Below are positions 52,643 through 61,461 of a stretch of 64,000 nucleotides of DNA, piece after piece. The stretch comes from Sphaerothrix epifaneia. Its GTDB lineage: Bacteria; Cyanobacteriota; Cyanobacteriia; Phormidesmidales; Phormidesmidaceae. The translations under genes and the position numbers were made by a program. The notes beneath the pieces were generated by a model. That model was not told where the DNA came from. It did no database searches and worked only from the letters and a program-made list of their open reading frames with translations. Where the stretch lies: assembly GCF_042788235.1 (NCBI RefSeq), contig NZ_JBHZOL010000086.1, positions 1-64,000 on the forward strand. The letters run 5' to 3'. The first letter of the stretch is position 1; each line of letters begins with the position of its first letter.

Positions 52643-52975
52643 TTGAAGATATGGCTGTGCCAAACTCGTAGTGTTGTTGCATGGACTTGGTTGCAAATGT
52701 TACTTTACTTTACGCCTGCGTTGCTAACCTTTACAGTCGCATCTCAGGCGCTCTTAGCCGACGAAGAGTCCAAGTTTCAAGTTTCTAGCTGGATGTTTTT
52801 GGTTGCGATCGCTGTGTTGTGGCCAGTAACGCTGCCTTGCATTGTGCGAAAAAAGCTCAGCCAGCGATTCGCTAAGGTAGAAGAACAGGTTGAATATATG
52901 TGGATTCGGGTATCTGACAGCTCAGATCAAGCGTTTTTGTCAAGCGTAGATGAATGCTTGGAATGCAGCCAGTAG
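52643..52975 (+). CDS. Small membrane protein of unknown function
   Basis: 110 residues from TTG 52643; internal ATG start (LQMLLYF) is also possible and would give about 92 residues. Two hydrophobic stretches, LLYFTPALLTFTVASQALLA and SWMFLVAIAVLWPVTLPCIV, then a cytoplasmic tail with KKLSQRFAKVEEQVEYMWIR and a Cys pair near the end. No recognisable family. Confidence 0.5.
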   Translation: MKIWLCQTRSVVAWTWLQMLLYFTPALLTFTVASQALLADEESKFQVSSWMFLVAIAVLWPVTLPCIVRKKLSQRFAKVEEQVEYMWIRVSDSSDQAFLSSVDECLECSQ

Positions 52976-53382
52976 GCAAGCCTTGCTGGTGTTGAGCGAT
53001 TGCCGCTACATTTGATAAATTTCGCCACTATCGGAATGAATGTCGTCAACCAGGCAGGCTGACGAGTTTGGCTAGCAACTTAAATATCTCAGCGAGAAAG
53101 CTTGGGGTTGCTACGACTTGCCTGGAGCGTTAGCTTTTAAGAGTCGTCTGGAAGAGAGCTAGCGGCTGTAAATTGTATAGCGGTAGCCGCTAGCGTTGAG
53201 ACACTTCAATTGCTGCGAACTGTTGACAGAAAACCTTTCATTTTGTTTTCTGCCTTTAGCAATAGCGCCTGCGGCAATGCCTGCCAACAGGGCAATTGAT
53301 AGAGACATCTCGGTTAAACCCAAGCCAAACTCAGGGCTAGGAAGCTGGTAAACCAGAAGGCGCTACCAGAAACACTATATCG
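52976..53382. other. Intergenic stretch with R2 copy E
   Basis: About 407 bases between the small membrane protein and the ABC permease. R2 copy E lies at 53180-53275. Apart from it nothing recognised; the permease promoter should be near 53300-53380. Confidence 0.5.
53180..53275 (-). repeat. R2 dispersed palindromic repeat, copy E
   Basis: On the minus strand: GCTATTGCTAAAGGCAG, AAATGAAAGGTTTTCTGTCA, GCAATTGAAGTGTCTCAACG and CTAGCGGCTACCGCT. Shares GAAGTGTCT and the trailing GGCTA with copy A. Confidence 0.75.
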
Positions 53383-54261
53383 ATGGAGTTTATGAAACTG
53401 GAGTCACCTAAGCCCCCTAGCCCCCAAAACGGGCGATCGCCAGCAGCTTCTCCCCCCATCCTTTCCCTATTTAAAAAAATCACTTCGCCTGATGTGATCG
53501 CGCCCGTCGGGGTTGGCATCTGTGTTTTGCTGATTTGGGAAACCGTTGTGCAGGTAATGCAAATTCCGGCTTACCTGTTGCCGGGGCCGTTTTTGGTGCT
53601 GCAAACGCTGATTGCCGAATGGCCTCAGCTCTTTCCATCCCTGCTGATAACGCTGCAAATTACCGTCGTGGCTTTTATAGCAGCCGTTATTTCAGGTCTA
53701 TTCATTGCTGTCCTATTTACCCAAAGTAAATGGATTGAGCGCAGCCTGTTTCCCTATGCTGTTGTTTTACAAACAACGCCTATTGTGGCGATCGCGCCGA
53801 TTATTATCATCTGGTTCAAAAACAACACCTTCGCGGCTTTGGTAGTTTGTGCCTGGATTGTTGCTTTTTTCCCCATCGTTTCAAATACCACTTTAGGCTT
53901 AAACAGCGCCGATCATTCACTGCAAAACCTGTTTGAGCTTTATGGCGCTAATCGCTGGCAAACGCTATGGTACCTGCGATTGCCCAGTGCTATGCCCTAT
54001 TTCCTCGGCGGTTTGCGTATCAGTGGCGGTTTGGCGTTAATTGGGGCTGTGGTTGCTGAATTTGTTGCGGGTACTGGGGGAGCCCGTTCGGGCATTGCCT
54101 ATCAAATTTTGATGTCAAGCTACAACCTGCAAATTCCCCGTATGTTTGCCGCCCTACTGCTGACGACCGGGTTAGGCATCATCACGTTTGTCGGCCTGAC
54201 GCTGTTGTCGGACAGCTTGCTAAGCCACTGGCACGAAAGTGCAACTAGTCGGGAAAACTAA
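53383..54261 (+). CDS. ABC transporter permease, SsuC/TauC/ThiX type
   Basis: 292 residues with six membrane helices. BPD_transp_1 fold: LLIWETVVQVMQIPAYLLPG opens the first helix, IIIIWFKNN then WIVAFFPIVSNTTLGLNSAD is the conserved coupling region, ELYGANRWQTLWYLRLPSAM is the EAA loop, and RISGGLALIGAVVAEF and TTGLGIITFVGLTLLSD finish the protein. This class imports sulfonates, nitrate/taurine or pyrimidine precursors. No ATPase or binding protein lies next to it, which is unusual for this family. ATG 53383 with an alternative ATG 9 bases later. Confidence 0.9.
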   Translation: MEFMKLESPKPPSPQNGRSPAASPPILSLFKKITSPDVIAPVGVGICVLLIWETVVQVMQIPAYLLPGPFLVLQTLIAEWPQLFPSLLITLQITVVAFIAAVISGLFIAVLFTQSKWIERSLFPYAVVLQTTPIVAIAPIIIIWFKNNTFAALVVCAWIVAFFPIVSNTTLGLNSADHSLQNLFELYGANRWQTLWYLRLPSAMPYFLGGLRISGGLALIGAVVAEFVAGTGGARSGIAYQILMSSYNLQIPRMFAALLLTTGLGIITFVGLTLLSDSLLSHWHESATSREN

Positions 54262-54574
54262 GCTCGATCGGATTCAAAAGGCCAATAGCTTGTTGGCTCG
54301 TTGGGCAATTCAGGTTTTATAAAGATTCGTCAGGCGATCGCCGCAGCTTCAGTAAACTTGCTGATCCAGCTTTTCCGGTCGGTGGCTAAAACCTTGCCTA
54401 AAAGTTTGACTCTGAGTAAAACTTAGGTAAAGATACCGCCCCTTTTGGCCAGAAGAATCTGATTCAATGCACTTTAGAGACAGCCTGTGTAGTCTTATCG
54501 GCTATTCAGTAAGTGTTTTAACCTGATCTAGCTAGCATTCAGCCAACCCGTTTTACTTTATCTTCAAGACGCCA
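54262..54574. other. Intergenic stretch of about 310 bp
   Basis: Promoter region of the STAS-sugar transferase gene. No repeat, RNA gene or ORF recognised. Confidence 0.45.
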
Positions 54575-55573
54575 ATGACTCATGTAACCAACCCAATGGA
54601 CTATCAGCTCCATGTCCAGGGGTCAGCGTGCATTATTCGGCTACCCGTCTCCTTTACTGTCCTCAAAGCAGCGGCCTTCAAAAAATGGTTTCAAACGCTG
54701 CCTGAGCAATATCCTCAAACAGAGCAGATGGTGCTTGATCTTAGTGAAACGACATTTATTGATAGCAGTGGCATTGGGGCTTTGGTAATTTGCCGACGGC
54801 TTTGTCAAGCCCACAACAGTCGGTTAATTTTGAGGGACGTTTCAGCCCAAGTCATGATGGCCTTATCCGTTACCGATCTGGGCCAAATTTTCACCATAGA
54901 GAGCAGCGCTCCTCTGCAAAGCAAGCCTATATCTCTTCCTGCCTCTAGTCAGCTTCTAGCGACTCATCCTTCGGTGACATCGCGGGCCAAGCGGCTAATG
55001 GATATTGTAGGGGCGATCGTGGGTTTAGGGATTACAGCAGTCTTGTTTGTTCCCATTGCGATCGCCATCAAGCTAGACAACAACGGCCCAATTTTCTTCG
55101 GCCAGGTGCGCTGTTCCTGGATGGGGAAGCGATTTCGTATCTGGAAGTTTCGCTCGATGGTGACGAACGCGGAAGCGCTCAAGCATCAGGTCAAAAATCA
55201 GTTAGAAGGCCCTTTATTCAAAAACGAAAACGACCCGCGCATCACTCGGGTTGGTCGGTTTTTGCGCAAGACGAGCTTAGATGAGCTACCTCAGTTCTGG
55301 AATGTGCTGAAAGGAGAAATGAGTTTGGTCGGTACGCGCCCGCCCACACCAGATGAGTTAGAAAATTACGAAGTTCCAGAATGGCAGCGTTTAGATGTTA
55401 AACCAGGCATGACGGGAGAATGGCAGGTCAACGGCAGATCTAGCATCAAAAAATTTGAAGACGTCATTCGTCTGGATTTGCGCTATCAGGAAAACTGGAG
55501 CTTGCTGTACGATGTCAAGCTGATTTTGAAGACAGTTTTGGTTTTGTTTTCTAAAAAAGCAGGGGCTTCCTAA
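54575..55573 (+). CDS. STAS domain fused to a bacterial sugar transferase
   Basis: 332 residues. Residues 1-110 form an anti-sigma-antagonist STAS domain with the phosphorylatable serine motif DSSGIGALVICRR (Asp63-Ser64-Ser65) and LILRDVSAQVMMALSVTDLG. Residues about 135-330 are a polyprenyl-phosphate sugar-1-phosphate transferase of the WbaP/HepD-like kind: VTSRAKRLMDIVGAIVGLGI membrane helix, NNGPIFFGQVRCSWMGKRFR, WKFRSMVTNAEA and SLDELPQFWNVLKGEMSLVG. It would load the first sugar on undecaprenyl phosphate for an exopolysaccharide, with the STAS part perhaps switching it by partner-kinase phosphorylation; this is inference. Single plus-strand gene. Confidence 0.92.
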   Translation: MTHVTNPMDYQLHVQGSACIIRLPVSFTVLKAAAFKKWFQTLPEQYPQTEQMVLDLSETTFIDSSGIGALVICRRLCQAHNSRLILRDVSAQVMMALSVTDLGQIFTIESSAPLQSKPISLPASSQLLATHPSVTSRAKRLMDIVGAIVGLGITAVLFVPIAIAIKLDNNGPIFFGQVRCSWMGKRFRIWKFRSMVTNAEALKHQVKNQLEGPLFKNENDPRITRVGRFLRKTSLDELPQFWNVLKGEMSLVGTRPPTPDELENYEVPEWQRLDVKPGMTGEWQVNGRSSIKKFEDVIRLDLRYQENWSLLYDVKLILKTVLVLFSKKAGAS

Positions 55574-55682
55574 CAGCCAAATCTTTTTGCTCCATCCAAA
55601 CCAATACGCCAGAGGTTGTCCCTTTAGCGTACTGGCTTGAACCAGATCTCAACAGCAGTCAAGCTGGCTGGCGGTTACAGGC

Positions 55683-55775
55683 AGTTATAGCTATAAGCAC
55701 CAGCGTTGAGACACTGCAACTAGCTAAAAGCCACTAAACAGAAAAGCTTTCTATCTGCCCTTAGCTACAGCAGTC
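55683..55775 (-). repeat. R2 dispersed palindromic repeat, copy F
   Basis: On the minus strand: GTAGCTAAGGGCAGATAGAA, AGCTTTTCTGTTTAGTGGC, TTGCAGTGTCTCAACGCTGG, TGCTTATAGCTATAAC. The most complete right half among the copies. Confidence 0.75.
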
Positions 55776-55807
55776 AGCCCTCTATCTGGCCAGGGTTGGC
55801 AGTGTCG

Positions 55808-57211
55808 CTAGCCTAGTTCTCTGACATCGGCAACACATCCATTGATCGCCGCTGTAACCACCATAGCCGGACTCATCAGCAAAGTTCTGCCAGAGGAAGA
55901 ACCCTGACGTCCCTTAAAATTTCGGTTAGAAGAAGAAGCGCTCAGTTGCCGTCCCTGCAGCTTGTCAGGATTCATCGCCAAACACATCGAACAGCCAGGT
56001 TCACGCCACTCAAACCCAGCCGCCAAAAAGACTTGGTCTAGCCCTTCGGCTTCGGCTTGTTGCTTCACTCTTTCTGAACCTGGTACCACAAAAGCTTTAA
56101 CGCCTGCAGCCACATGCCGCCCTTGAGCAAACCTAGCAGCTTCTCTTAAATCGCTGATGCGACCATTGGTGCAACTCCCGACAAAGCAAACATCTACAGG
56201 GGTTCCCTTAATCGGCTGACCTGGCTGCAAATCCATGTAGCGATAGGCTTCTTCTGCAATCGGGCGTTCATCTTGCGGTAATTCTGTTAGCGTGGGGACG
56301 AATTCATTCACCGCAATCCCTTGTCCAGGCGTGATCCCCCACGTTACCGTTGGGGCAATTTCGGCGGCATCAAATACCACAACATCGTCATACTCAGCAT
56401 CAACGTCACTCCGTAAACTGCGCCACCAGTCAACAGCTTGTTGCCAGTCGGTGCCTTTAGGAGCAAAATCACGCCCTTCTAAATAAGCAAAAGTTACTTC
56501 ATCAGGGTTGATATAACCACAACGAGCGCCACCCTCGATCGCCATGTTACAGACGGTCATGCGCTCTTCCATCGACATTTGCTCAAAGGTGGTGCCTGCA
56601 AATTCATAGGCATAGCCTACGCCACCTTTTACCCCTAATTTGCGGATGATGTGTAAAACGACATCCTTGGCATAAACGCCGGGGCTTAATGCGCCATTGA
56701 CCTCAACTCGTCGCACCTTTAGTTTGGCGAGCGCTAGGGTTTGAGAGGCCAGAACGTCGCGTACTTGGCTGGTACCAATGCCAAAAGCGATCGCGCCAAA
56801 AGCTCCGTGGGTAGACGTATGGCTATCGCCACAGGCAATCGTCATTCCTGGCTGAGTTAGCCCCTGTTCGGGAGCAATCACATGGACAATACCTTGATTA
56901 CCAGAACCAACGTTGTAAAAGGTAATCTGATTTTCCTGACTGTTGCGCTCAAGGGCTACCATCATTTCTTCTGCCAACGTATCGGCAAAAGGACGAGCCT
57001 GATTCTCGGTAGGAACAATGTGATCAACCGTGGCAACAGTGCGCTCTGGAAATAACACCTTGAGACCCCGCTCTCTCAGCATGGCAAAGGCTTGAGGGCT
57101 GGTGACTTCATGAATTAAGTGAAGTCCAATAAATAGCTGTGTTTGTCCGGATGGCAGTTGACTGACCGTATGAAGATGCCAAACCTTATCGAAGAGAGTG
57201 CCTTTGCTCAT
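55808..57211 (-). CDS. leuC: 3-isopropylmalate dehydratase large subunit
   Basis: 467 residues from ATG 57211 (a TTG at 57217 is less likely). Aconitase-fold enzyme isomerising 2- to 3-isopropylmalate in leucine synthesis. Cluster cysteines and neighbours visible: VDVCFVGSCTNGRI, FEWREPGCSMCLAMNPDKL and the substrate/cluster loop GDSHTSTHGAFGAIAFGIGT. The C-terminal RNFKGRQG motif is typical. leuD is not adjacent. Transcribed alone on the minus strand. Confidence 0.95.
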   Translation of the reverse strand: MSKGTLFDKVWHLHTVSQLPSGQTQLFIGLHLIHEVTSPQAFAMLRERGLKVLFPERTVATVDHIVPTENQARPFADTLAEEMMVALERNSQENQITFYNVGSGNQGIVHVIAPEQGLTQPGMTIACGDSHTSTHGAFGAIAFGIGTSQVRDVLASQTLALAKLKVRRVEVNGALSPGVYAKDVVLHIIRKLGVKGGVGYAYEFAGTTFEQMSMEERMTVCNMAIEGGARCGYINPDEVTFAYLEGRDFAPKGTDWQQAVDWWRSLRSDVDAEYDDVVVFDAAEIAPTVTWGITPGQGIAVNEFVPTLTELPQDERPIAEEAYRYMDLQPGQPIKGTPVDVCFVGSCTNGRISDLREAARFAQGRHVAAGVKAFVVPGSERVKQQAEAEGLDQVFLAAGFEWREPGCSMCLAMNPDKLQGRQLSASSSNRNFKGRQGSSSGRTLLMSPAMVVTAAINGCVADVRELG

Positions 57212-57295
57212 AATCAAACGTAAGAGCGGTAACCTGTGCTACTTTGCAAATTTTTATTGTAGCCCAAAGGTTTAGAGGTTATTCAGCAAGACAGC

Positions 57296-57871
57296 TTACT
57301 GGCTCAGTTGCCGTTGACCTTGCTGATACCACTTGTCGAACAAGGCTTCTAGCGGGGGGTGAGTGCCGCGAATTTGATCGACGACCTGCTTGGCCCAGTT
57401 GAGATAGGCTAACTGCCGCTCCCTCGACCAGGTGCTTGGCGGGGCGATCGCGATATCTCGGATATTGGCAATTTTATCGGCTAGCTTGATTAGCTTAGCG
57501 CGATCGCTGAGTGCAGCAGCATGATCTATCTGCTGTTGTTTACGTTCGCTTTTTGGCAAAGATTTATTGTCCGTCACCTCGGCCACTATCTGCCGTACCC
57601 CTGCCCCAAAGACTTGCTCAATTTCATCGAGCGTTGTGTCGGTATCTTCAACCGTATCGTGCAGTAAAGCCGCTATAACCACTACCGGATCGCAGATCTG
57701 AGCCTCGCACCACAGCAATTTTGCTAGCGCTAATGGATGATTAATGTAGGGTGTTTGAGCCGGGTCTTTGCGTCGCTGAGAGCGATGTTTGTAGGCCGCA
57801 AACTCAGCAGCTTGCAAAATCAGTGAAATATCACAAGCGGAAAATTGAGCGGCAACGGATGGCTGTAACAC
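57296..57871 (-). CDS. Small HD alarmone hydrolase (MESH1-like)
   Basis: 191 residues consisting only of an HD hydrolase: YINHPLALA (His45), ALLHDTVEDTDTT (His71-Asp72), EVTDNKSLPKSERKQ and KLIKLADKIANIRD. No synthetase, TGS or ACT part. Proteins of this size and pattern are hydrolase-only RSH relatives (MESH1/small alarmone hydrolases) that cleave (p)ppGpp or, in animals, NADPH. GTG start. It is separated by three bases from the upstream gene, so they are one operon. The window also encodes a full-length RSH, giving two alarmone hydrolases. Confidence 0.85.
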   Translation of the reverse strand: MLQPSVAAQFSACDISLILQAAEFAAYKHRSQRRKDPAQTPYINHPLALAKLLWCEAQICDPVVVIAALLHDTVEDTDTTLDEIEQVFGAGVRQIVAEVTDNKSLPKSERKQQQIDHAAALSDRAKLIKLADKIANIRDIAIAPPSTWSRERQLAYLNWAKQVVDQIRGTHPPLEALFDKWYQQGQRQLSQ

Positions 57872-57874
57872 CGC

Positions 57875-58321
57875 TTAATTCTCCGTAACGTCTTGAGTTT
57901 GAGACTGATTGAACAGGTCAAAAACTTCCTGGCAGCACTGTTTTAGCTGTTGTCCGGCGGTCACTTCGGGGCAGTCTGTGCCTACAAATTCCCAGCGTTC
58001 AATAGTGGATAAAGCCCACTGTTTGCCCCGATAGCTAAAACCAGCTATATCAATACCAATCACCCGCCGACTCGCTTCAATCGGGTCGTGGTAAAAGCGA
58101 ATTTGCACCAACAAGCTGCGACACTTAAACGCACGGCTGACGCCCGGAAAGTGAAATCCCAAGTCAATGGAATCTGGATCAACCCAGGCTTGCGTGTCTT
58201 GATCGGGTGTCCAGGGTTTGAGATCGACCCTTAAATCCGGAAAATGGGTTTTGAAAATGCGAACTGCCGTCGCGATTTTGCTGGCAAATTCGACACTGGT
58301 GGCTTGTTCAGCTGCATTCAC
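57875..58321 (-). CDS. Conserved hypothetical protein
   Basis: 148 residues, no helix or signal peptide. Mixed alpha/beta: AVRIFKTHFPDLRVDLKPWT, IDLGFHFPGVSRAFKCRSLL, IGIDIAGFSYRGKQWAL and a C-terminal helix QQLKQCCQEVFDLFNQ. Not recognised. First gene of an operon with the small alarmone hydrolase, 3 bases apart; a regulatory link to (p)ppGpp is only suggested by position. Confidence 0.7.
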   Translation of the reverse strand: MNAAEQATSVEFASKIATAVRIFKTHFPDLRVDLKPWTPDQDTQAWVDPDSIDLGFHFPGVSRAFKCRSLLVQIRFYHDPIEASRRVIGIDIAGFSYRGKQWALSTIERWEFVGTDCPEVTAGQQLKQCCQEVFDLFNQSQTQDVTEN

Positions 58322-58431
58322 GCGTTGTCATCTCTAGCATTCATCGATAGGATAAAACAGCCCTCGGCAAGCGGCAGTTAACTAGGTAACTTCCAGTTTA
58401 ATCTGAATGCTTTTGATGGTCGCCTATGAAC

Positions 58432-59028
58432 CTATTGCCAAACCTGCTCCTGATGATCGGCTTTACAGGTGGCCAAAACTTCGCGGTCAAGATCGCTCAA
58501 TTCAGCTAAACGATAAAATCCTTCGAGATCAAACTGCAACGGCGCGGCTCCCTGACTATCAGCGATCGCATCTTGCTGCTGTAAAGCCAGGTTGTAGCTA
58601 AATGTCTCGCGACTGTAGCTATCTACCACAGTCAAAGCTGCTTGGTTAGCCTGAAGAGGCCCATAAAAGCAATCAAAAGAAGAATTGGGCATGTAAAATG
58701 CACCAATTGTCATGCCATCTCGGGCTTCAAAAACCATGTAGGCAGCCCCCAACTGCTCGGGTTGAGGCGATTGCCCGTATAGATAAACGCCATCAATCGC
58801 TAAGGGCGAACCAGTTGAAGATTCAGCAGCCTGAGACAAACTAGGGGTAAACTGGGGTGTTTGAGATGCTGGCTCAACGGCCTGGGCAGCTAAGGTTTGA
58901 GCCGCCATTAAGCCACTGCCTATCCCAGCCGAAAGCATGAACAACTGGGTTAGTTTTTTCTGCTGGCCTACCTTTGCCAACTGAGAGATAGCCGTTTTTA
59001 ATTTATTGGAGCAAGTTGAGGCAAACAC
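58432..59028 (-). CDS. Secreted conserved hypothetical protein
   Basis: 198 residues from GTG 59028. Long signal-like segment KLTQLFMLSAGIGSGLMAAQ with likely cleavage after TLAAQA. Mature domain with IDGVYLYGQSPQPEQLGAAY, MVFEARDGMTIGAFYMPNSS, FDCFYGPLQ and the terminal CKADHQEQVW. A start at the internal ATG (LSAGIGSG) would give a shorter precursor. This family is restricted to cyanobacteria as far as I recall; function unknown. Single gene; upstream region is the shared promoter with sasA (divergent). Confidence 0.72.
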   Translation of the reverse strand: MFASTCSNKLKTAISQLAKVGQQKKLTQLFMLSAGIGSGLMAAQTLAAQAVEPASQTPQFTPSLSQAAESSTGSPLAIDGVYLYGQSPQPEQLGAAYMVFEARDGMTIGAFYMPNSSFDCFYGPLQANQAALTVVDSYSRETFSYNLALQQQDAIADSQGAAPLQFDLEGFYRLAELSDLDREVLATCKADHQEQVWQ

Positions 59029-59487
59029 TTCAGCTATTCCTATACGTCATTAATTTTCTAAATAAGAGCTATATGAACCTATGCATATAACTCCACTGTA
59101 ATTGACCCGATCCTAAGGTCGAACCTAGCAGCCAGTCCCTGTAATATCTCTTTGCCTAGAGTCTGCTTAAGAGCTTTATGACAGCGAGCCGCGCAAAATA
59201 TTACCGCAAGCGTTTGATGAGCCTTCAAGGAACTCGATCTAAATGTAGCTACACTTTGCCGAAGTCCAGTTTCGCAAAAGTAGGTCTTTAATCGCCTGCT
59301 TGCTTTATTACACCTGTTAGTGTCTCAAACTGTCTTCTACAAAAAGTTAGAGACTGTGCCAGAAAACTAACTGTGCTACGTTCGCCAAATCAACAGATTG
59401 GCTGACTGCTGATTCTCAGAACGAGATAGGCTATTAAAAGGCGGGCGCTGTTAGGGATCGCTGAGTCTAAAAGCCTGAGAATGAAAT
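59029..59487. other. Divergent promoter region upstream of sasA
   Basis: About 460 bases with no gene, repeat or RNA motif recognised. Confidence 0.45.
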
Positions 59488-60660
59488 ATGTCACATCCGG
59501 TAAATCAAACTGAAGCTCCTATCAAGCTCCTTCTTTTTACCGACAAGCGGCCCAACTCAGGAGAGCAGATTCGTCAAATTCGCACTCACCTGAAGCAACT
59601 TCAGGGAAAACACGCCCATTATCTGGAAGTGGCTGATGTAACTGAGCAGCCTTACTTAGCAGAACATTTCAAGCTAGTGGCTACGCCTGCCTTAATCAAA
59701 ATTGCACCTTTGCCGCAGCAAACCCTTACTGGCAGCGATATTGTGCCTCAGCTAGACCACTGGTGGCCCCAATGGCAGCAGGAGGTAGAGTACATAGACA
59801 GAGCAGCCCTGGTTGAGGCTGAGCAAAATGGTGCTAAATCCAACGATTTAGTTCAGCCCGCTTTTAGCTCTGTGACTCATTCTGCCAATTTAATTGAGCT
59901 ATCAGACGAAATTTTTCGCCTCAAGCAAACCAACGAGGCGCTTATGGCTCAACTTCAGTTTAAAGATCGCATCATTGCCATGATGGCTCATGATTTGCGC
60001 AATCCTTTAACAGCAGCTTCAATCGCCATTGAAACGCTGGAGATGGGCTACGGTAATCCAGAACGGGCTTCTCAGCTTACGCCCAAATTAACAACACAGC
60101 TTTTATGTCATGCCAAGACTCAGATTCGAGCGATCGATCGCATGATTACCGATATTTTGCAGGCAGCACGAGGGGCTTCAGCCGAGTTGCAAATGCAGCC
60201 TCAACCTCTGCAGTTAAAGGGACTGTGTTTGGAAGTAGTGGAATCTTTGAGCAACAAACTTGAGGCGAAAGCTCAAAGCATGACCACCGACATTCCCCAA
60301 GATTTACCCCGAGTTTATGCCGATCGGTTACAGATACGACGGGTGATCGTCAATTTACTGGACAATGCCATTAAATATACGCCTGCTGGGGGTCGCATTG
60401 ACGTGTCGGCGCTTCACCGCACTACCCAAAAAGTTCAAATCAGTATTCAAGATACTGGCCCCGGTATTCCCCGCGAAAACCGGGAGAAAATTTTTGAAGA
60501 AAGTTTTCGACTACAGCGCGACTATGCTCAGGATGGATATGGCTTGGGCTTAGCGTTGTGCCAACGAATTATTCGCGCTCACTACGGCCAAATTTGGGTT
60601 GACTCGCTGCCTCGTCAGGGCAGTTCTTTTCACTTTACGTTGCCTGTTTACCGCGAGTAA
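59488..60660 (+). CDS. sasA: Adaptive-response sensory kinase SasA (circadian output)
   Basis: 390 residues. The N-terminal thioredoxin-like KaiB domain (IKLLLFTDKRPNSGEQIRQI at 12-31; YLEVADVTEQPYLAEHFKLV and TPALIKIAP) binds KaiC in the clock complex. A linker helix leads to the HisKA domain with phospho-acceptor His168 in MMAHDLRNPLTAASIAIETL and the HATPase domain (VNLLDNAIKYTPAGG; IQDTGPGIP; GYGLGLALCQRII). SasA relays KaiABC phase to RpaA. Gene order with the PspA-like and SPOR genes follows cyanobacterial patterns, which adds little. Soluble. Confidence 0.95.
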   Translation: MSHPVNQTEAPIKLLLFTDKRPNSGEQIRQIRTHLKQLQGKHAHYLEVADVTEQPYLAEHFKLVATPALIKIAPLPQQTLTGSDIVPQLDHWWPQWQQEVEYIDRAALVEAEQNGAKSNDLVQPAFSSVTHSANLIELSDEIFRLKQTNEALMAQLQFKDRIIAMMAHDLRNPLTAASIAIETLEMGYGNPERASQLTPKLTTQLLCHAKTQIRAIDRMITDILQAARGASAELQMQPQPLQLKGLCLEVVESLSNKLEAKAQSMTTDIPQDLPRVYADRLQIRRVIVNLLDNAIKYTPAGGRIDVSALHRTTQKVQISIQDTGPGIPRENREKIFEESFRLQRDYAQDGYGLGLALCQRIIRAHYGQIWVDSLPRQGSSFHFTLPVYRE

Positions 60661-60673
60661 GGTTTGTTCAACC

Positions 60674-61378
60674 TTAAATGCGATCTTCTTCGGCTGGGGG
60701 CAAATTGGCCTGCTCACTCCCTGTTATCATGCGCGACTTCATGGCAGCTAATTCAGCATCCACATCGTTTCCCCCTTCAAGAGCGGCAAACTGCGCTTCT
60801 AGGCTGTCGGCATTAAGTTCTGCGATCGCATCCGACTGGGCTTCAAGCTGATGCACCCTATCTTCCATCCGCTCAAAAGCTGCGATCGCCCCACTAGAGG
60901 TATTTTGCCCCAGCATCTCATTGATCTTTTGCGAAGCTTGGGCGGAACGGGCTCTAGCGATATACATATCTTTCTTAGTACGGGCTTCTGCCAGCTTGCT
61001 TTCTAGCGTTCGCATATTGTCTTTAAGCTGGCTGACAATACCCGCCTGCTGTTCGAGCTGCTGCTTCATTGAGTTAGCCGTTTCAAGATAAGCTTTACGC
61101 CGGGTCAAGGCTTCACGAGCCAGTCCATCCTCTCCCTTTTGTAAAGCTAACTGGGCACGGTTGTACCATTCACGGGCGGTTGCATCTGCCTGGGATTGTT
61201 GCCGTTCGGTGCGCTTTTGAGTCGCGATCGCTTGAGCAACCGCTTGACGCAGTTGAATCAAATCTTCCTGCATGTCAGCGACTGCCTGCTCCAGCATTTT
61301 TTCTGGATCTTCCGCGCCGCCAATCCAGCTGTTTAAGTTGGCGCGAATCACCCGGCTCATGCGATCCAGCAAACCCAT
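60674..61378 (-). CDS. PspA/IM30 (Vipp1) family protein
   Basis: 234 residues from ATG 61378, preceded by GGAGAAGAAGC. PspA fold: amphipathic N-terminal helix MGLLDRMSRVIRANLNSWIG, then ADMQEDLIQLRQAVAQAIAT and a coiled-coil body (QQLEQQAGIVSQLKDNMRTL; DRVHQLEAQSDAIAEL). The C-terminal extension is short (about 15 residues after the last helix), which fits PspA more than thylakoid Vipp1, whose extra helix is longer; so I call it PspA-like and leave the distinction open. Helps maintain membranes by ESCRT-III-like polymerisation. Convergent with sasA by 13 bases. Confidence 0.85.
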   Translation of the reverse strand: MGLLDRMSRVIRANLNSWIGGAEDPEKMLEQAVADMQEDLIQLRQAVAQAIATQKRTERQQSQADATAREWYNRAQLALQKGEDGLAREALTRRKAYLETANSMKQQLEQQAGIVSQLKDNMRTLESKLAEARTKKDMYIARARSAQASQKINEMLGQNTSSGAIAAFERMEDRVHQLEAQSDAIAELNADSLEAQFAALEGGNDVDAELAAMKSRMITGSEQANLPPAEEDRI

Positions 61379-61461
61379 TGGCTTCTTCTCCAAAAACTGA
61401 AAGCCCCTACTGCATAGAAGCATAGCAAGGAGACATTCGACTTGACAGAGCCTAAGAGAGA

